DNA from: Acidobacteriota bacterium
GTDB taxonomy: Bacteria > Acidobacteriota > Vicinamibacteria > Vicinamibacterales > UBA2999
Reading direction: 5' to 3'
NCBI GenBank assembly: GCA_016871195.1
Contig: VFZN01000004.1
Coordinates: 174,556-238,555, forward strand
DNA length: 64,000 bases
The notes below the pieces were generated by a model. It was not told where the DNA came from, did not search any database, and was given only the letters and a program-made list of their open reading frames with translations. Positions 53,940-63,573 of the stretch are shown one piece after another (within the stretch, counting starts at the first letter, position 1; each line of letters opens with the position of its first letter). The position numbers and the translations under genes are program-made.

Positions 53940-55679
53940 GTGATCCGTTTCCGCTGGCGCGCGGCCGCGAGCGCGGTCGTAGCGAGCCTGTGGCTCGTCT
54001 GTGCATCGACGACGTCCCTGAGTTCACGGGCGCCCCTGACGCTGTCCCTCGTCGGCACCAGCGACCTGCACGGTGTGCTGTGGACGGTGGACGGACGCGG
54101 AGGGCTCGATGTGTTCGGCGGATACCTGCGCAACCTTCGCGACGCGCGCGCGCGTGACGGCGGGGCAGTCGTGCTGCTCGACGCTGGCGATACCTTTCAG
54201 GGGGGCGTCGAGTCGGGCCTGAGCGAAGGCGCACTTGTCGTCGATGCGTATCGTGCGCTGGGGTACACGGCCCTGGCTGTCGGCAATCACGATTTCGATT
54301 TCGGGCCCGCCGACCGGCCAGGTGCACGCCACGACCCGAAGGATGATCCCCGTGGGGCCCTGAAAGCACGCGCCGCGCAGGCACGCTTTCCTTTCCTCGC
54401 GGCGAATCTGCTTGATGAGACCACCGGGAAGACTGTCGACTGGCCCAATGTGCAGCCCTCGGTGCTCGTGCATCACGCCGGCATTCGCGTGGGCATCGTC
54501 GGCCTGATGACGGCCGGCGCGTTGAGGGCCACGCTGCCGATCAACGTGCGGGGACTCAGTGTCGCGCCGCTGGTCGAGACGGTGCGCCGTGAGGCGCAGT
54601 CACTGCGGGCTCGTGGTGCCACCGTCGTGCTGCTGGCGACACACGCCGGAGGCTGGTGCAGCCAGTTCACCGATCCCGATGACCTGTCGTCATGTGATGA
54701 CTCGTCCGAGATCTTCGACGTGGCGAGGTCACTTCCTGCCGGAACGCTCGACGCGATTGTGGCGGGCCATACGCATGCCGGTCTGGCGCACCGTGTCGGT
54801 GGCGTGCCGATCATTCAGGCCTACTCGGGCGGACGTGCCTTCGGGCGCGTCGACCTGCGTATCGACCCGACGACCGGCCGCGTGCAGTCGTCTCGACTGT
54901 TTGCGCCGCAGACGATCTGCGTGGCAGCAGGTGAGGTCGACACTACCTGTGGCGATCCGGCGAATCCGCAGGCCGCAGCCGTGCAATATGAAGGGCGTCC
55001 GGTGACGCCCGATGCTGGTGTCACCGCAGCGATGGCTGCGTCGCTGCGGCGTGTGCGCCAGCTGCAGGCCACCGCGCTGGGGGCGACGCTCGACCGACCA
55101 CTCTACAGAAGCGGGACATGGGAGTCGCCGCTCGGTACGCTCTATGCGGATGCCCTGCGCGAGCAACTGAACGCCGATGTCGCCCTGCATGCAAACGGGC
55201 TTGGAGGGCTGCGTGCGGACCTTCCGGCGGGCCCTGTCACCTTCGGCGCGCTCTATGCGACGTTTCCCTTTGACAATCGCATCGGGAGCGTGACTGTTTC
55301 CCCAGCGGTGCTCGAGGAGATTCTGTCGGCGGCGCTCAGGCGCGGTCGTCGCGGAGCGCTCGCTGTGTCGGGTGCCATGCTCGAGGTCGACTGCGCCACG
55401 GAGGGGATGCGGGTGAGGCTGCGTCAGCCCGACGGTTCACGGTTTCCCGCGGACCAGCCGCTGCGTGTGGTGGGCATCGACTCGTGGATGTCCGGGCCGC
55501 TGTTTGCGGCGGCGCGCAGACCCGGCGAGGAGATAGTCAGTCCGCAGTCATCGACGGTGCGCGAGGTGGTGGAAGACTGGCTGCGCAATCGCGGCGCGAT
55601 GGAGACCGACCGGTATCAGTCCACCGCACAGGCCCGCCTGCGGGTCGACCCGCAGGTGACTGCCTGCGCGGGGAACTGA
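53940..55679 (+). CDS. 5'-nucleotidase / UshA-like metallophosphoesterase
   Basis: A 579-aa exported nucleotidase. The metallophosphoesterase domain has SDLHG (Asp42, His44), LLDAGDTFQGG, AVGNHDFDFG and VAGHTHAGLAHR. A C-terminal 5'-nucleotidase domain of about 250 residues carries NGLGGLRADLPAGPVTFGAL and FPFDNRIGSVTV for nucleoside binding. It dephosphorylates nucleotides or UDP-sugars in the periplasm. The GTG at 53940 gives a proper leader (WRAAASAVVASLWLVC); the longer frame overlaps the preceding gene. It converges on the ABC/M1 fusion gene with only 13 bases between stops. Confidence 0.9.
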   Translation: MIRFRWRAAASAVVASLWLVCASTTSLSSRAPLTLSLVGTSDLHGVLWTVDGRGGLDVFGGYLRNLRDARARDGGAVVLLDAGDTFQGGVESGLSEGALVVDAYRALGYTALAVGNHDFDFGPADRPGARHDPKDDPRGALKARAAQARFPFLAANLLDETTGKTVDWPNVQPSVLVHHAGIRVGIVGLMTAGALRATLPINVRGLSVAPLVETVRREAQSLRARGATVVLLATHAGGWCSQFTDPDDLSSCDDSSEIFDVARSLPAGTLDAIVAGHTHAGLAHRVGGVPIIQAYSGGRAFGRVDLRIDPTTGRVQSSRLFAPQTICVAAGEVDTTCGDPANPQAAAVQYEGRPVTPDAGVTAAMAASLRRVRQLQATALGATLDRPLYRSGTWESPLGTLYADALREQLNADVALHANGLGGLRADLPAGPVTFGALYATFPFDNRIGSVTVSPAVLEEILSAALRRGRRGALAVSGAMLEVDCATEGMRVRLRQPDGSRFPADQPLRVVGIDSWMSGPLFAAARRPGEEIVSPQSSTVREVVEDWLRNRGAMETDRYQSTAQARLRVDPQVTACAGN

Positions 55680-55692
55680 TCGGCGGTCGACG

Positions 55693-58600
55693 TTACTTCC
55701 CGACCTCGACGGCGCGGATGTTGTCGTCGGTGTTGCGGTCGATGCGCTTGTTGTAGGGGTCGACGCCCGCAAACGCTGGCTGTGCGGCACTGCGCATCAC
55801 GAACTGCTGCCGGCCGTCGCGCAGGGGGCAGCGTTCCACCGCGAGCACGTGCGCACTGCGGAACCCGCGCGTGCCTGGCTCCGTCGTGAAGAGGCCGACC
55901 TCAAAGATGTCGTCCATCGGGACCGGTGTTTCCTGTCCCTGGCCATCGGCGTGGCGCTTGGCGGCGTCGACCTCGATCGTCGTCTCCCAGGTGCCGCCCT
56001 CGAGCTGGCGTGTGGTGGCCGTACGGGCCGAGACGTCGTAAACCGTGATGCGCTCGAGCTGGTCACGGATGATGGCGTCGTGCGCCGGCCCGGCCTCTTC
56101 GCGCAGCAGCCGCACAAAGTCGGTGGGATTCGGATAGGGCGCAGGCTTGAAGGCATAGGTCGCCAGCAGGCGCCGCAGGGCGCGGTCGACGACCTCTGCC
56201 CCCAGCTCTTCCTTGAGCAGATACATGGCGATGCCGCCTTTCTGGTAGTGGATGTAGCCCTGGTTCTCGACGCGGACCAGCGGCAGTTCTTCCAGCCGCT
56301 CGCTGCCGCGCGCACGAAGGTAGCGATCCATCTCGAGCTTGAGGAACTTCCGGATCTGCGCCGGTCCGTAGACCTGCTCCATCACCCGAAGCGCCGAATA
56401 CTGTGCCAGCGACTCGACCAGGAATGTCGCCCCCTGCTGATTCGCCGAGATGAGCTGATGGCCCCACCATTGATGCGCGACTTCGTGCGCCGTCACGTAC
56501 GTCACGCCGTCAATGTCGTCCTCGTTCTTCCGGTGCTGAATGAACCCGATGCCTTCCGAGTAGGGCACCGTGTTCGCGAACGACTGGGCAAATGACGCAT
56601 AGGCAGGAAACTCGAGGATGCGCAGCTGCCTGAACTGAAACGGGCTGAAGGCCGTGCTGAACAGATCCAACGACGTCTTCATCGCCGCGATCATCGTCTG
56701 GACGTTCGAGGCATGCGGCGGGTGGTAGTAGACCGCTAGGTCGACGTCCTTCCAGCGGTCGCGGGCGACGGCATAACGTGCCGACTGAATCGAGAAGAAG
56801 TGCTGAATCGGCGCGTCCGTGCGATACCGCACCATCCGGCGTCCGTCGCTGACCTCTTCAGAGACCAGATAGCCGGGAGCCACGGCCAGTTGATCGGCGA
56901 CGGTGGTCACCGTGATGTCGGCCTGCACCCAGTCACTGTCCTGACGGAGAAACTGTGTGTCGCGTGCCGCCTCATCTTCCAGGGGCCGTGGCCGCGATTC
57001 GGGAGCCAGTCCGCGCTTGCGCCGTTCGTTGCGGTCCTGCAGGTAGATTGACCGGTCGACGCCAATCGTCGGCGTGATTTCACTGTTGTCGAGAAACGTG
57101 CCGTTACCGACCAGCCGGGTGTCGTTGCGGCGATGCTTGAAGCCGCGCTGCTGACGGACCAGATCGAATGACACGGTCGTGCTGCCGCCCGGCGGCAGCG
57201 GCGTGTCAAAGCGGAACCTGCGGTGGGCAAACTCGGGCCACTGCTGCTCGAGCTGTGCTCCGGTCACCTCGAGATTGGTGACGTCGAGCTCTTCCGGCAC
57301 CTGCACGTGCAGGGCCGGAATGGGTGACCCTGACCGGTTGGTCAGCAGATACTGCCCACGAATGACGGCGCGGCGGTCGTCGGGATAGAGGTCGACCCTG
57401 AGTGTGACATCGGTGATGCGAGGCTGCGGCACCTGCTCGAAGGGCGAGAGTGTGCGCTCGAGGGCCGCCTGCACATCGCGCGTCGCCTCGGCCGTGCGAT
57501 ACACGTTGAGCACGTTCGTGTTGTAGACGATCCACGTGCCTGTCCCCAGCATCAGTACGAGACTGGCGGCCACGAGCGCGCCCGGTACGCCCGTGAGTCG
57601 AGTTCGGAGTCGCCCCAGGCGATGACGCAGGGACACGACGGTGCCGCGGCGCCACAGCGCCGTGGCGAGGACGGCCAGCACCACCGTGCAGGCCGACCAG
57701 AAGACCCGGAACCAGGCGGCGTGTATCGCAAACACGCCCTGCCCGTTCATATCGGACAGCGGTTCGGGTGTGGATGCGCCGAAGACAAACAGCGGATGTT
57801 CGAGGCCGAGTGCCGACAGGGCCGACTGCGACACGATGTAGGCCATCATGACCATCCAGCCCATAGGCTTCGACGGCACCACGGCCTGCACGAAAATGGC
57901 GAGGATCGCATACTGCGTGACATCCACCGTCCACGGCAGGACATACCAGAGCAGGTAGTGGCTCAGCTCGAGCGTCGTGTATCCCTTGGCCAGCTGGATG
58001 CCGACGGCGACGCCGGCGCTGCCCAGCAGCGTCGAGGCCAGCACGAGGCTGATGGCCAGCATCTTGGGCACGGCAAAGGCCCAGCCCGGCGCGGGTGTAG
58101 CGTCGAGCATCTCGTGCAGTCGCCGCTCGCGGCTGCTCCACACCAGTTCTCCGGCGTAATACATCGCGATGATCAGCGGAATGATGGCAAACGCCCCGGC
58201 CAGCGTCTGAATCATGACGCGGGTGACGGGAAGTGTTGCCGCTTCGTACATCTCGTCCGCAAACCAGAGCGCGGCTCCGGCATTGAGGCAGCCTGCCAGC
58301 ACCAGCACGACATAGCCGGGATGACGGAAGGCTGCGGCCATGTCGTGCCGGACGAGGGCCCAGAGGGCCGCGCGGTCGCGGGCGGCCCACGAAGGACTCG
58401 CCTGGGACAGCGCCTCGGGAGCACGCGTGGCGATCGCGGGAGCGGATACCGTCTGGCTCGCCGTCTCGTTCGCGGCTGCCTGACGACGACGCCATCGCCA
58501 CGGCCGTCCCTCGATGCGGTACAGCCGCACGGCGAGGGCCAGCACGACCACGGTGGTCGTGGTCCAGAGGATGCGGTTCCAGAGCAGGGCCCCTTCCAGC

Positions 58601-59301
58601 GGAGGCATTCGGGAATTCAGCTCCTGGGCCGTCCAGTACTTGGTGCTGATGGCCAGCGCCGCAATGCCGAATGGGTCGACCAGCGTGACGATCGACTCGA
58701 AGCGGGGCTGCGACAGGAGGCCCATCGCGACGAGGTATCCCACGAGCAGCACCACGACCGCGACGTACGTCTGTGACATCGATCGCGTCAGCAGGGCGAC
58801 TGCAAACAGCACGGCCGAACTGATGAGCAGCGTCGGTCCGCTCAGCACCAGCCACGCATACAGGTACCAGCCGGGGTTGAACGGACCGACGGTGTCCGGA
58901 TCGAGCCAGGGCATGGCGGCCCCGACGGCGTTGCCGAGCGGCACGCTGGCCATGGCGAGCAGCCCGGTGAGCCACGCGCCGATGAAGCGCCCCAGGAGAT
59001 AGTCGCGCACGGGCAGCTGCGTCGAGTGCAGCAGCCCGCCAAATCGCGCCTCGTCGTCTCTCACGACGGCGTTGGCGACAAAGGCGGCCGCCACAAACAA
59101 TCCAAACAGCTGGAGGATCAGTGACGACTGGGCAATGACAAACGGTGCGTTGACATGCACGTTGCCGCCATCGCCACCGAGGCTGATCTGGTCAGACGCC
59201 GCAGCACCGAAGGTGATCAGAAAGAACAGAAGGAAGGTCACCCAGAAGGCAGGCGACCTGAGCTGGTACCGGAGTTCGAACGAGACGATGTGGCGCAGCA
59301 T
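55693..59301 (-). CDS. ABC-2 type permease fused to an M1-like peptidase
   Basis: A 1202-aa fusion. The first about 590 residues contain two ABC-2-like permease modules (about six helices each, at roughly 18-260 and 320-570), including the cytoplasmic motif RDDEARFGGLLHSTQLPVRD and its second-copy counterpart SSRERRLHEMLDATPAPGWA. The C-terminal 600 residues form an M1-type peptidase: HEVAH at 939-943 and a Glu963 in LVESLAQY. The spacing is 19 residues, one more than the classic HExxH-x18-E. No GxMEN exopeptidase motif is seen; EGIGFIQH lies in its place. The catalytic part should face the periplasm. The ATPase gene lies immediately upstream, nine bases away, so together they make a transporter with a built-in peptidase. 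Confidence 0.9.
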   Translation of the reverse strand: MLRHIVSFELRYQLRSPAFWVTFLLFFLITFGAAASDQISLGGDGGNVHVNAPFVIAQSSLILQLFGLFVAAAFVANAVVRDDEARFGGLLHSTQLPVRDYLLGRFIGAWLTGLLAMASVPLGNAVGAAMPWLDPDTVGPFNPGWYLYAWLVLSGPTLLISSAVLFAVALLTRSMSQTYVAVVVLLVGYLVAMGLLSQPRFESIVTLVDPFGIAALAISTKYWTAQELNSRMPPLEGALLWNRILWTTTTVVVLALAVRLYRIEGRPWRWRRRQAAANETASQTVSAPAIATRAPEALSQASPSWAARDRAALWALVRHDMAAAFRHPGYVVLVLAGCLNAGAALWFADEMYEAATLPVTRVMIQTLAGAFAIIPLIIAMYYAGELVWSSRERRLHEMLDATPAPGWAFAVPKMLAISLVLASTLLGSAGVAVGIQLAKGYTTLELSHYLLWYVLPWTVDVTQYAILAIFVQAVVPSKPMGWMVMMAYIVSQSALSALGLEHPLFVFGASTPEPLSDMNGQGVFAIHAAWFRVFWSACTVVLAVLATALWRRGTVVSLRHRLGRLRTRLTGVPGALVAASLVLMLGTGTWIVYNTNVLNVYRTAEATRDVQAALERTLSPFEQVPQPRITDVTLRVDLYPDDRRAVIRGQYLLTNRSGSPIPALHVQVPEELDVTNLEVTGAQLEQQWPEFAHRRFRFDTPLPPGGSTTVSFDLVRQQRGFKHRRNDTRLVGNGTFLDNSEITPTIGVDRSIYLQDRNERRKRGLAPESRPRPLEDEAARDTQFLRQDSDWVQADITVTTVADQLAVAPGYLVSEEVSDGRRMVRYRTDAPIQHFFSIQSARYAVARDRWKDVDLAVYYHPPHASNVQTMIAAMKTSLDLFSTAFSPFQFRQLRILEFPAYASFAQSFANTVPYSEGIGFIQHRKNEDDIDGVTYVTAHEVAHQWWGHQLISANQQGATFLVESLAQYSALRVMEQVYGPAQIRKFLKLEMDRYLRARGSERLEELPLVRVENQGYIHYQKGGIAMYLLKEELGAEVVDRALRRLLATYAFKPAPYPNPTDFVRLLREEAGPAHDAIIRDQLERITVYDVSARTATTRQLEGGTWETTIEVDAAKRHADGQGQETPVPMDDIFEVGLFTTEPGTRGFRSAHVLAVERCPLRDGRQQFVMRSAAQPAFAGVDPYNKRIDRNTDDNIRAVEVGK

Positions 59302-59310
59302 GGGGAGGCC

Positions 59311-60189
59311 TTACGCCGCACGGCGCATCGATGCCAGCGTGGCAAAGTACACATCGTCGAGACCCGGCGTGGCCTCGGTGAAGCCGTCACCGGGACGGTC
59401 ATCAGCGAGCACATGCAGCAGCGTGCGGCCGGCTTGCAGCTTGGTGGCGATCACGCGATGCGACGCCTTGAGTGCCTCGACCTGATCCTTCTGAACGATC
59501 GTGCGCCAGACACGTCCGCGGAGTTCATCGACGAGTGCACCTGGTGCGCCCTGCGCTGCGATGCGGCCTCCAGCCAGGATGGCCATGCGGGGGCACAGCT
59601 CGGCGACGTCCTCGACAATGTGTGTCGACAGAATGACGACGACCTGCTCGCCGATGTCGGCCAGCAGGTTGAGGAAGCGCTGGCGCTCCTCGGGGTCAAG
59701 CCCGGCGGTCGGCTCGTCGACGATGACCAGTCGCGGCTGACCGAGCAGGGCCTGCGCGATGCCGAAGCGCTGGCGCATGCCTCCCGAATAACCCGCCACG
59801 GCCTTGCCCCTGACATCCCACAGGTTGACCTGCCGCAGCAGGTGTTCGACCGTGTCCTTCCGTTCCCCCTTGGAGCTGTAGCCCTTGAGCACGGCCAGGT
59901 GCGAGAGCAGGTCCCAGGCCGACACCCTCGGATAGACCCCGAAATCCTGTGGCAGGTATCCGAGCGTCCGCCGCAGCGACTGCGGGTCTGCCAGCACGTC
60001 AATGCCGTCGAAGCTGATACCTCCCGCCTGGGGTACCTGCAGGGTGGCGATGCACCGCATCAGGGTGCTCTTGCCGGCGCCGTTCGGGCCAAGCAGGCCG
60101 AACATCCCGTGGGGAAGTTCGAGGGAGACACCGTCGAGTGCCACGGTGCCGTTCGGATATTCGTAGCGGAGGTCACGGATGCTGAGCAT
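59311..60189 (-). CDS. ABC transporter ATP-binding protein
   Basis: A 292-aa ABC ATPase. Walker A GPNGAGKST, Q-loop YLPQDFGVYP, signature YSGGMRQRFGIAQAL, Walker B LVIVDEPTAGLD and the switch STHIVEDV are all intact. A C-terminal extension of about 80 residues (KLQAGRTLLHVLADDRPGDG) is common in the CcmA/NatA type paired with ABC-2 permeases. It should energise the permease/peptidase fusion encoded nine bases downstream. Confidence 0.95.
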   Translation of the reverse strand: MLSIRDLRYEYPNGTVALDGVSLELPHGMFGLLGPNGAGKSTLMRCIATLQVPQAGGISFDGIDVLADPQSLRRTLGYLPQDFGVYPRVSAWDLLSHLAVLKGYSSKGERKDTVEHLLRQVNLWDVRGKAVAGYSGGMRQRFGIAQALLGQPRLVIVDEPTAGLDPEERQRFLNLLADIGEQVVVILSTHIVEDVAELCPRMAILAGGRIAAQGAPGALVDELRGRVWRTIVQKDQVEALKASHRVIATKLQAGRTLLHVLADDRPGDGFTEATPGLDDVYFATLASMRRAA

Positions 60190-60342
60190 GAGTCACACCT
60201 CACTGAGCCGAGCCACAGGATGCCGGTGGGATGGACGGACGCGCCACGGACTTTGTTCCCGCCACGGGGCATCACCCGACGAAAAAGTCAGCTACAGTAT
60301 GACCGGAGCGCACCGCTCCCATCACTTCAGGAGACTCTCCCG
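60190..60342. promoter_or_regulatory. divergent promoter region with a 5' stem-loop
   Basis: This spacer separates the ABC ATPase (minus) from a secreted protein (plus). AAAAAGTCAGCTACAGTATG near 60281-60300 gives TACAGT as a candidate -10 for the plus gene. GGAGCG/CGCTCC pair around CAC at 60305-60319 in its likely 5' leader. No known riboswitch pattern is seen. Confidence 0.35.
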
Positions 60343-60903
60343 ATGAGACGCATCTTCACAGTCATGCTGGCAGGCCTGGCGGCGGCGGGGTTGACGGCAC
60401 AGGCGCAGCCGGCTGCCGGCGATGCCGAGGCGATCGAACGAGCGCTCGCCGCCGCACCGCGTCAGGCCCGTGACGGCGCCATGGTGATTCGCTGGAAGGC
60501 CGACTATACCTACGACGTGCTGCGGCCCGGTACCAACCGCATCGTCTGCTACGACCAGTCGGGGCTGCCGACCGAGCAGCCGTATTCGGTGCAGTGCACC
60601 AGCGCCGGTAATCTCGAGCGCGTGGCGCAGAACCGCCGGATGGAAGCCGAGCCCGACCGCACGAAGCGGCAGGCCGCGCTCGACGCCGCCGAGAAGGACG
60701 GCACGCGCGTCAAACCCGAATACGGGTCGGTGTTCTACACCCTCAGCGGCAAGGACGCCACGACCACACGGCTCCACATGACGATCGCCGTGCCGGGGGC
60801 CACGACCCAGTCGACCGGGCTGCCCGATCACAACAAGCAGGGCGGGGCCTGGATCATGAACGCGGGCACGACCAGCGCGCATGTGATGGTGCCCGGCAGC
60901 TGA
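60343..60903 (+). CDS. secreted protein of unknown function
   Basis: A 186-aa exported protein; signal peptide MRRIFTVMLAGLAAAGLTAQ. The mature part has ARDGAMVIRWKADYTYDVLR, a likely disulfide pair (RIVCYDQSG and YSVQCTSAG), a charged helix and YGSVFYTLSGKDATTTRLHM near the end. CAGGAGA precedes ATG 60343. It ends two bases from the convergent serine hydrolase stop. Function unknown. Confidence 0.7.
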   Translation: MRRIFTVMLAGLAAAGLTAQAQPAAGDAEAIERALAAAPRQARDGAMVIRWKADYTYDVLRPGTNRIVCYDQSGLPTEQPYSVQCTSAGNLERVAQNRRMEAEPDRTKRQAALDAAEKDGTRVKPEYGSVFYTLSGKDATTTRLHMTIAVPGATTQSTGLPDHNKQGGAWIMNAGTTSAHVMVPGS

Positions 60904-60905
60904 GG

Positions 60906-62600
60906 TTACGGCTCAGGACGCGGGCGCGATGCCGCAGTCTCTCTGGTGAACGGCAGGTGCCACACGCGGTCCTGCACGACAGAGATGCCTGTCACCGTGC
61001 CGTCGACGGCACGCTGCACCAGCAGCGTGCCGAGCGACGCCGCGTCGAATGCATCGCGATACAGCGGTGTCAGGGGCACGCGGGTGTCGACGCCACGCCT
61101 GACGATCAGTTGTCCGCCGTCGAGCGTGAGACGCAGGCTCGTTTCCACCTCGGCAGACCGGTAGGTGCCGACCAGCGCCTGTAACTCGGCCATGGACGGT
61201 GTCGCCTCGGTCGTGCGATCGTAGGTCACCTCGTCATAACGGTCAGACACACGCACGGTGTCCCCGCCGATGAACTGCAGCTGTTGCCCGCCGGCCGAGG
61301 CGAACGTGCGCGCCGACTGCGGCAGCAGCCGCGCGCCACCAGCCATCCTGAGCGCCTCGCCATCGTCCAGCAGTCGCAGTGGACGCCCGTCCAGACGAGA
61401 CCGGTAGAGCCCGGCCAGCGCGTTTCGCTCTGCCCGGGAGAGTGTCGCGGTAGCCCCAACGGGATCCTGGAGAGTGATCGCGCGTGCCAGATACACGTCA
61501 GCCGTGCGATAGGCGCGTTGCGTTGCCTGGCCTGATGTCACATTGCAGAGGACGGCCACGGCAATGCGCTGGTCGGGATAGCCCGCCAGGTGAGCCAGAT
61601 AGCCAGCGGTCGAGCCGCTGTGATCGACCTGACGCACCCCTCGCCGCGTGTCGATCATCAGGCCGAGGCCGTAGCCGCGGCCCGCGGTGCCGCTGAACGA
61701 GATGGGTATCTGCATCTGCCCAATCCATGCCGCATCGGTTGGGCGTGAGGGACGGTGCAGGTACGAGGTCCAGGCCAGCAGGTCGCTGACGGTCGTCAGC
61801 AGGCCGCCGTTACCATGCACCGATTCGAAGGGCATCTCGGTGAGGAAGCCGTTCCCGGTGTCTTCATAGGCGAGGGCCCGGCCCTTCACGATGGCCCGAT
61901 GATCATCGCGCCACGACGTGTGGCGCAGGCCCAGGGGGACAAACAAGCGCTGCCGGGTAAACTCGGCGAACGACAGTCCCGAGACGCGTGCCACCAGCAC
62001 GGCCGCCAGGTTGTAGCCCGTATTGCTGTACGACCAGTGCGTGCCCGGGATGAAGTTGGTCGCCGCCTGTCGCGAAACGATGTCGAGGACGTGGGCATGG
62101 GTGTGCACGCGCGTCGTGCGGGGCCAGCCACTGATGCCGGCGAGACTGCCCCAGTCGCGCAGTCCGCTGGTGTGCTGCAGCATCTGGCGAATGGTGACCG
62201 GGGGAGTCGTGGTCGGTACCTCCGGGATGTACTTCGTGATGGGCTCGTCGAGCCGCAGCCGTCCGTCGGCCTCGAGCAGCAGCACGGCAGCCGCCGTGAA
62301 CTGCTTCGAGACGGACCCGGCCTCGAAGATGGTCTCCGGCGTGATGGGGACGTCATGCTCGAGATCGGCCATCCCGTATCCGCGTTGCAGCGCCATGGCA
62401 CCGTCGACACTCACACCCACGGCGCATCCGGGCGTCTGCGACGTATAGCCCGAGAAGATGGCATCAACATCGGCCTGCAGGGAGGCTGGCGCGACGGCCG
62501 GCTGTGCCCAGGTGCTCGATGACAGGCCGAGCGAGACACTGCACAGCAGTGCGCCGACAAGGTGGGGTAGGGACGAGGGGAGCGGAGCCGTTCGTGTCAT
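60906..62600 (-). CDS. exported serine hydrolase, beta-lactamase/class C-like
   Basis: A 564-aa penicillin-binding-protein-like hydrolase (S12/beta-lactamase family). Signal peptide about residues 1-32. Catalytic motifs are SVSK (SxxK, in FEAGSVSKQF), YSN (YxN, in HWSYSNTGYN) and HSGSTAG as the third box. The C-terminal 190 residues form a separate beta-barrel-like domain (LVGTYRSAEVETSLRLTLDG). Likely esterase or D-aminopeptidase activity rather than beta-lactam resistance; not proven. AAAGGAA precedes ATG 62600, 16 bases after the sugar permease stop, so it may be part of that operon. Confidence 0.87.
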   Translation of the reverse strand: MTRTAPLPSSLPHLVGALLCSVSLGLSSSTWAQPAVAPASLQADVDAIFSGYTSQTPGCAVGVSVDGAMALQRGYGMADLEHDVPITPETIFEAGSVSKQFTAAAVLLLEADGRLRLDEPITKYIPEVPTTTPPVTIRQMLQHTSGLRDWGSLAGISGWPRTTRVHTHAHVLDIVSRQAATNFIPGTHWSYSNTGYNLAAVLVARVSGLSFAEFTRQRLFVPLGLRHTSWRDDHRAIVKGRALAYEDTGNGFLTEMPFESVHGNGGLLTTVSDLLAWTSYLHRPSRPTDAAWIGQMQIPISFSGTAGRGYGLGLMIDTRRGVRQVDHSGSTAGYLAHLAGYPDQRIAVAVLCNVTSGQATQRAYRTADVYLARAITLQDPVGATATLSRAERNALAGLYRSRLDGRPLRLLDDGEALRMAGGARLLPQSARTFASAGGQQLQFIGGDTVRVSDRYDEVTYDRTTEATPSMAELQALVGTYRSAEVETSLRLTLDGGQLIVRRGVDTRVPLTPLYRDAFDAASLGTLLVQRAVDGTVTGISVVQDRVWHLPFTRETAASRPRPEP

Positions 62601-62616
62601 GCCGGATTCCTTTCCA

Positions 62617-63573
62617 TCACAGCCGTCCCTGACGCCGACGCACTTCGTCGGCCGTGACGGCGAGAATGATGACCGCACCGATGATGATCTTCTGCACGAA
62701 GGGCGACACCTGCAGCAGGTTGCCGCCATTGGCCAGGACGCCCATGATGAGCGCGCCGACCAGGGTACCGGCCACAGTGCCCTGGCCCCCGGTCAGGCTG
62801 CCGCCGCCGATGACCACGGCGGCGATGACGTTGAGTTCGTAGGTTTCCCCGGCGTTGGGTTGCCCGGTCACAGTGCGCGCCAGGTCGAGCGCACCCGCCA
62901 GACCGCACAGCACGCCGAGCAGGGCATAGCCCATCTGTCGCGTGCGTTCGACGTTGACACCTGCGTAGCGTGCGGCCTCGGCGCTGCTGCCAGCCGCGTA
63001 GCTGTGCCGGCCGAGCATGGTCTGCGTCAGCAGCACATGCATGACGAGTGACACGCCGACGACCAGCAGCAGCGGCACCGGCAGCGCGCCAGCCACATGA
63101 GCCTCGGCGAGCCATCCGGCTCCAGGTGGAAGGCCGGTGACAGCCGTGCCCCCCGACAGCAGCAGTGCGACACCCCGGTAGATGCCCATGGTGCCCAGCG
63201 TCACGATGAACGGAGGGATGCGCAGCCACGTCGTGGCCATCCCGTTGAGCCATCCGCACAAGGCCCCGACCGCGAGCGCGACAGCCATGCCCATGGCCAC
63301 CGAGCCCTGCACCATGGCGAGCGATCCGCTGACGGCAGCCACGCCCACGACCGAACCCACCGAGAGGTCGACCCCGCCGGCCACCATCACCAGGGTCATG
63401 CCGACGGCCATAATCGTGATCGCCGCCGTCTGCCGGATGATGGCCGCGAAGTTGGCCGGGGTGAGGAACCGTGATTCGTGCCCGAGCCAGAGCCACTCGG
63501 CCACGGGAATCAATACGCAGAGCGCCAGCAGGCTGGCCACGGGCCACAGGCGCTGCATCCACCGGAGCGTCAT
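62617..63573 (-). CDS. sugar ABC transporter permease, RbsC type
   Basis: A 318-aa inner-membrane permease of the ribose/xylose/galactose class with about nine helices. It includes the hallmark segments MAVGMTLVMVAGGVDLSVGS, IPPFIVTLGTMGIYRGVALL, GRHSYAAGSSAEAARYAGVN (cytoplasmic coupling loop) and VIAAVVIGGGSLTGGQGTVA. Monosaccharide, autoinducer-2 or nucleoside uptake are possible. ATG 63573 overlaps the ATPase stop by four bases. Confidence 0.93.
   Translation of the reverse strand: MTLRWMQRLWPVASLLALCVLIPVAEWLWLGHESRFLTPANFAAIIRQTAAITIMAVGMTLVMVAGGVDLSVGSVVGVAAVSGSLAMVQGSVAMGMAVALAVGALCGWLNGMATTWLRIPPFIVTLGTMGIYRGVALLLSGGTAVTGLPPGAGWLAEAHVAGALPVPLLLVVGVSLVMHVLLTQTMLGRHSYAAGSSAEAARYAGVNVERTRQMGYALLGVLCGLAGALDLARTVTGQPNAGETYELNVIAAVVIGGGSLTGGQGTVAGTLVGALIMGVLANGGNLLQVSPFVQKIIIGAVIILAVTADEVRRRQGRL

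Noticed and set aside
51000..55679. Possible hydrocarbon degradation cluster around the AlkB-like gene
   Set aside because: No rubredoxin, alcohol or aldehyde dehydrogenase is adjacent; the neighbours are gamma-glutamyltransferase and 5'-nucleotidase.
59155..60342. Upstream extension of the secreted-protein frame at 60343
   Set aside because: It runs antisense through the ABC ATPase gene; the signal peptide and CAGGAGA site mark the true start.
60906..62600. Serine hydrolase as a beta-lactam resistance gene
   Set aside because: The motifs fit the broad S12 family, and the extra C-terminal domain is typical of esterase or peptidase members; nothing indicates beta-lactamase activity.
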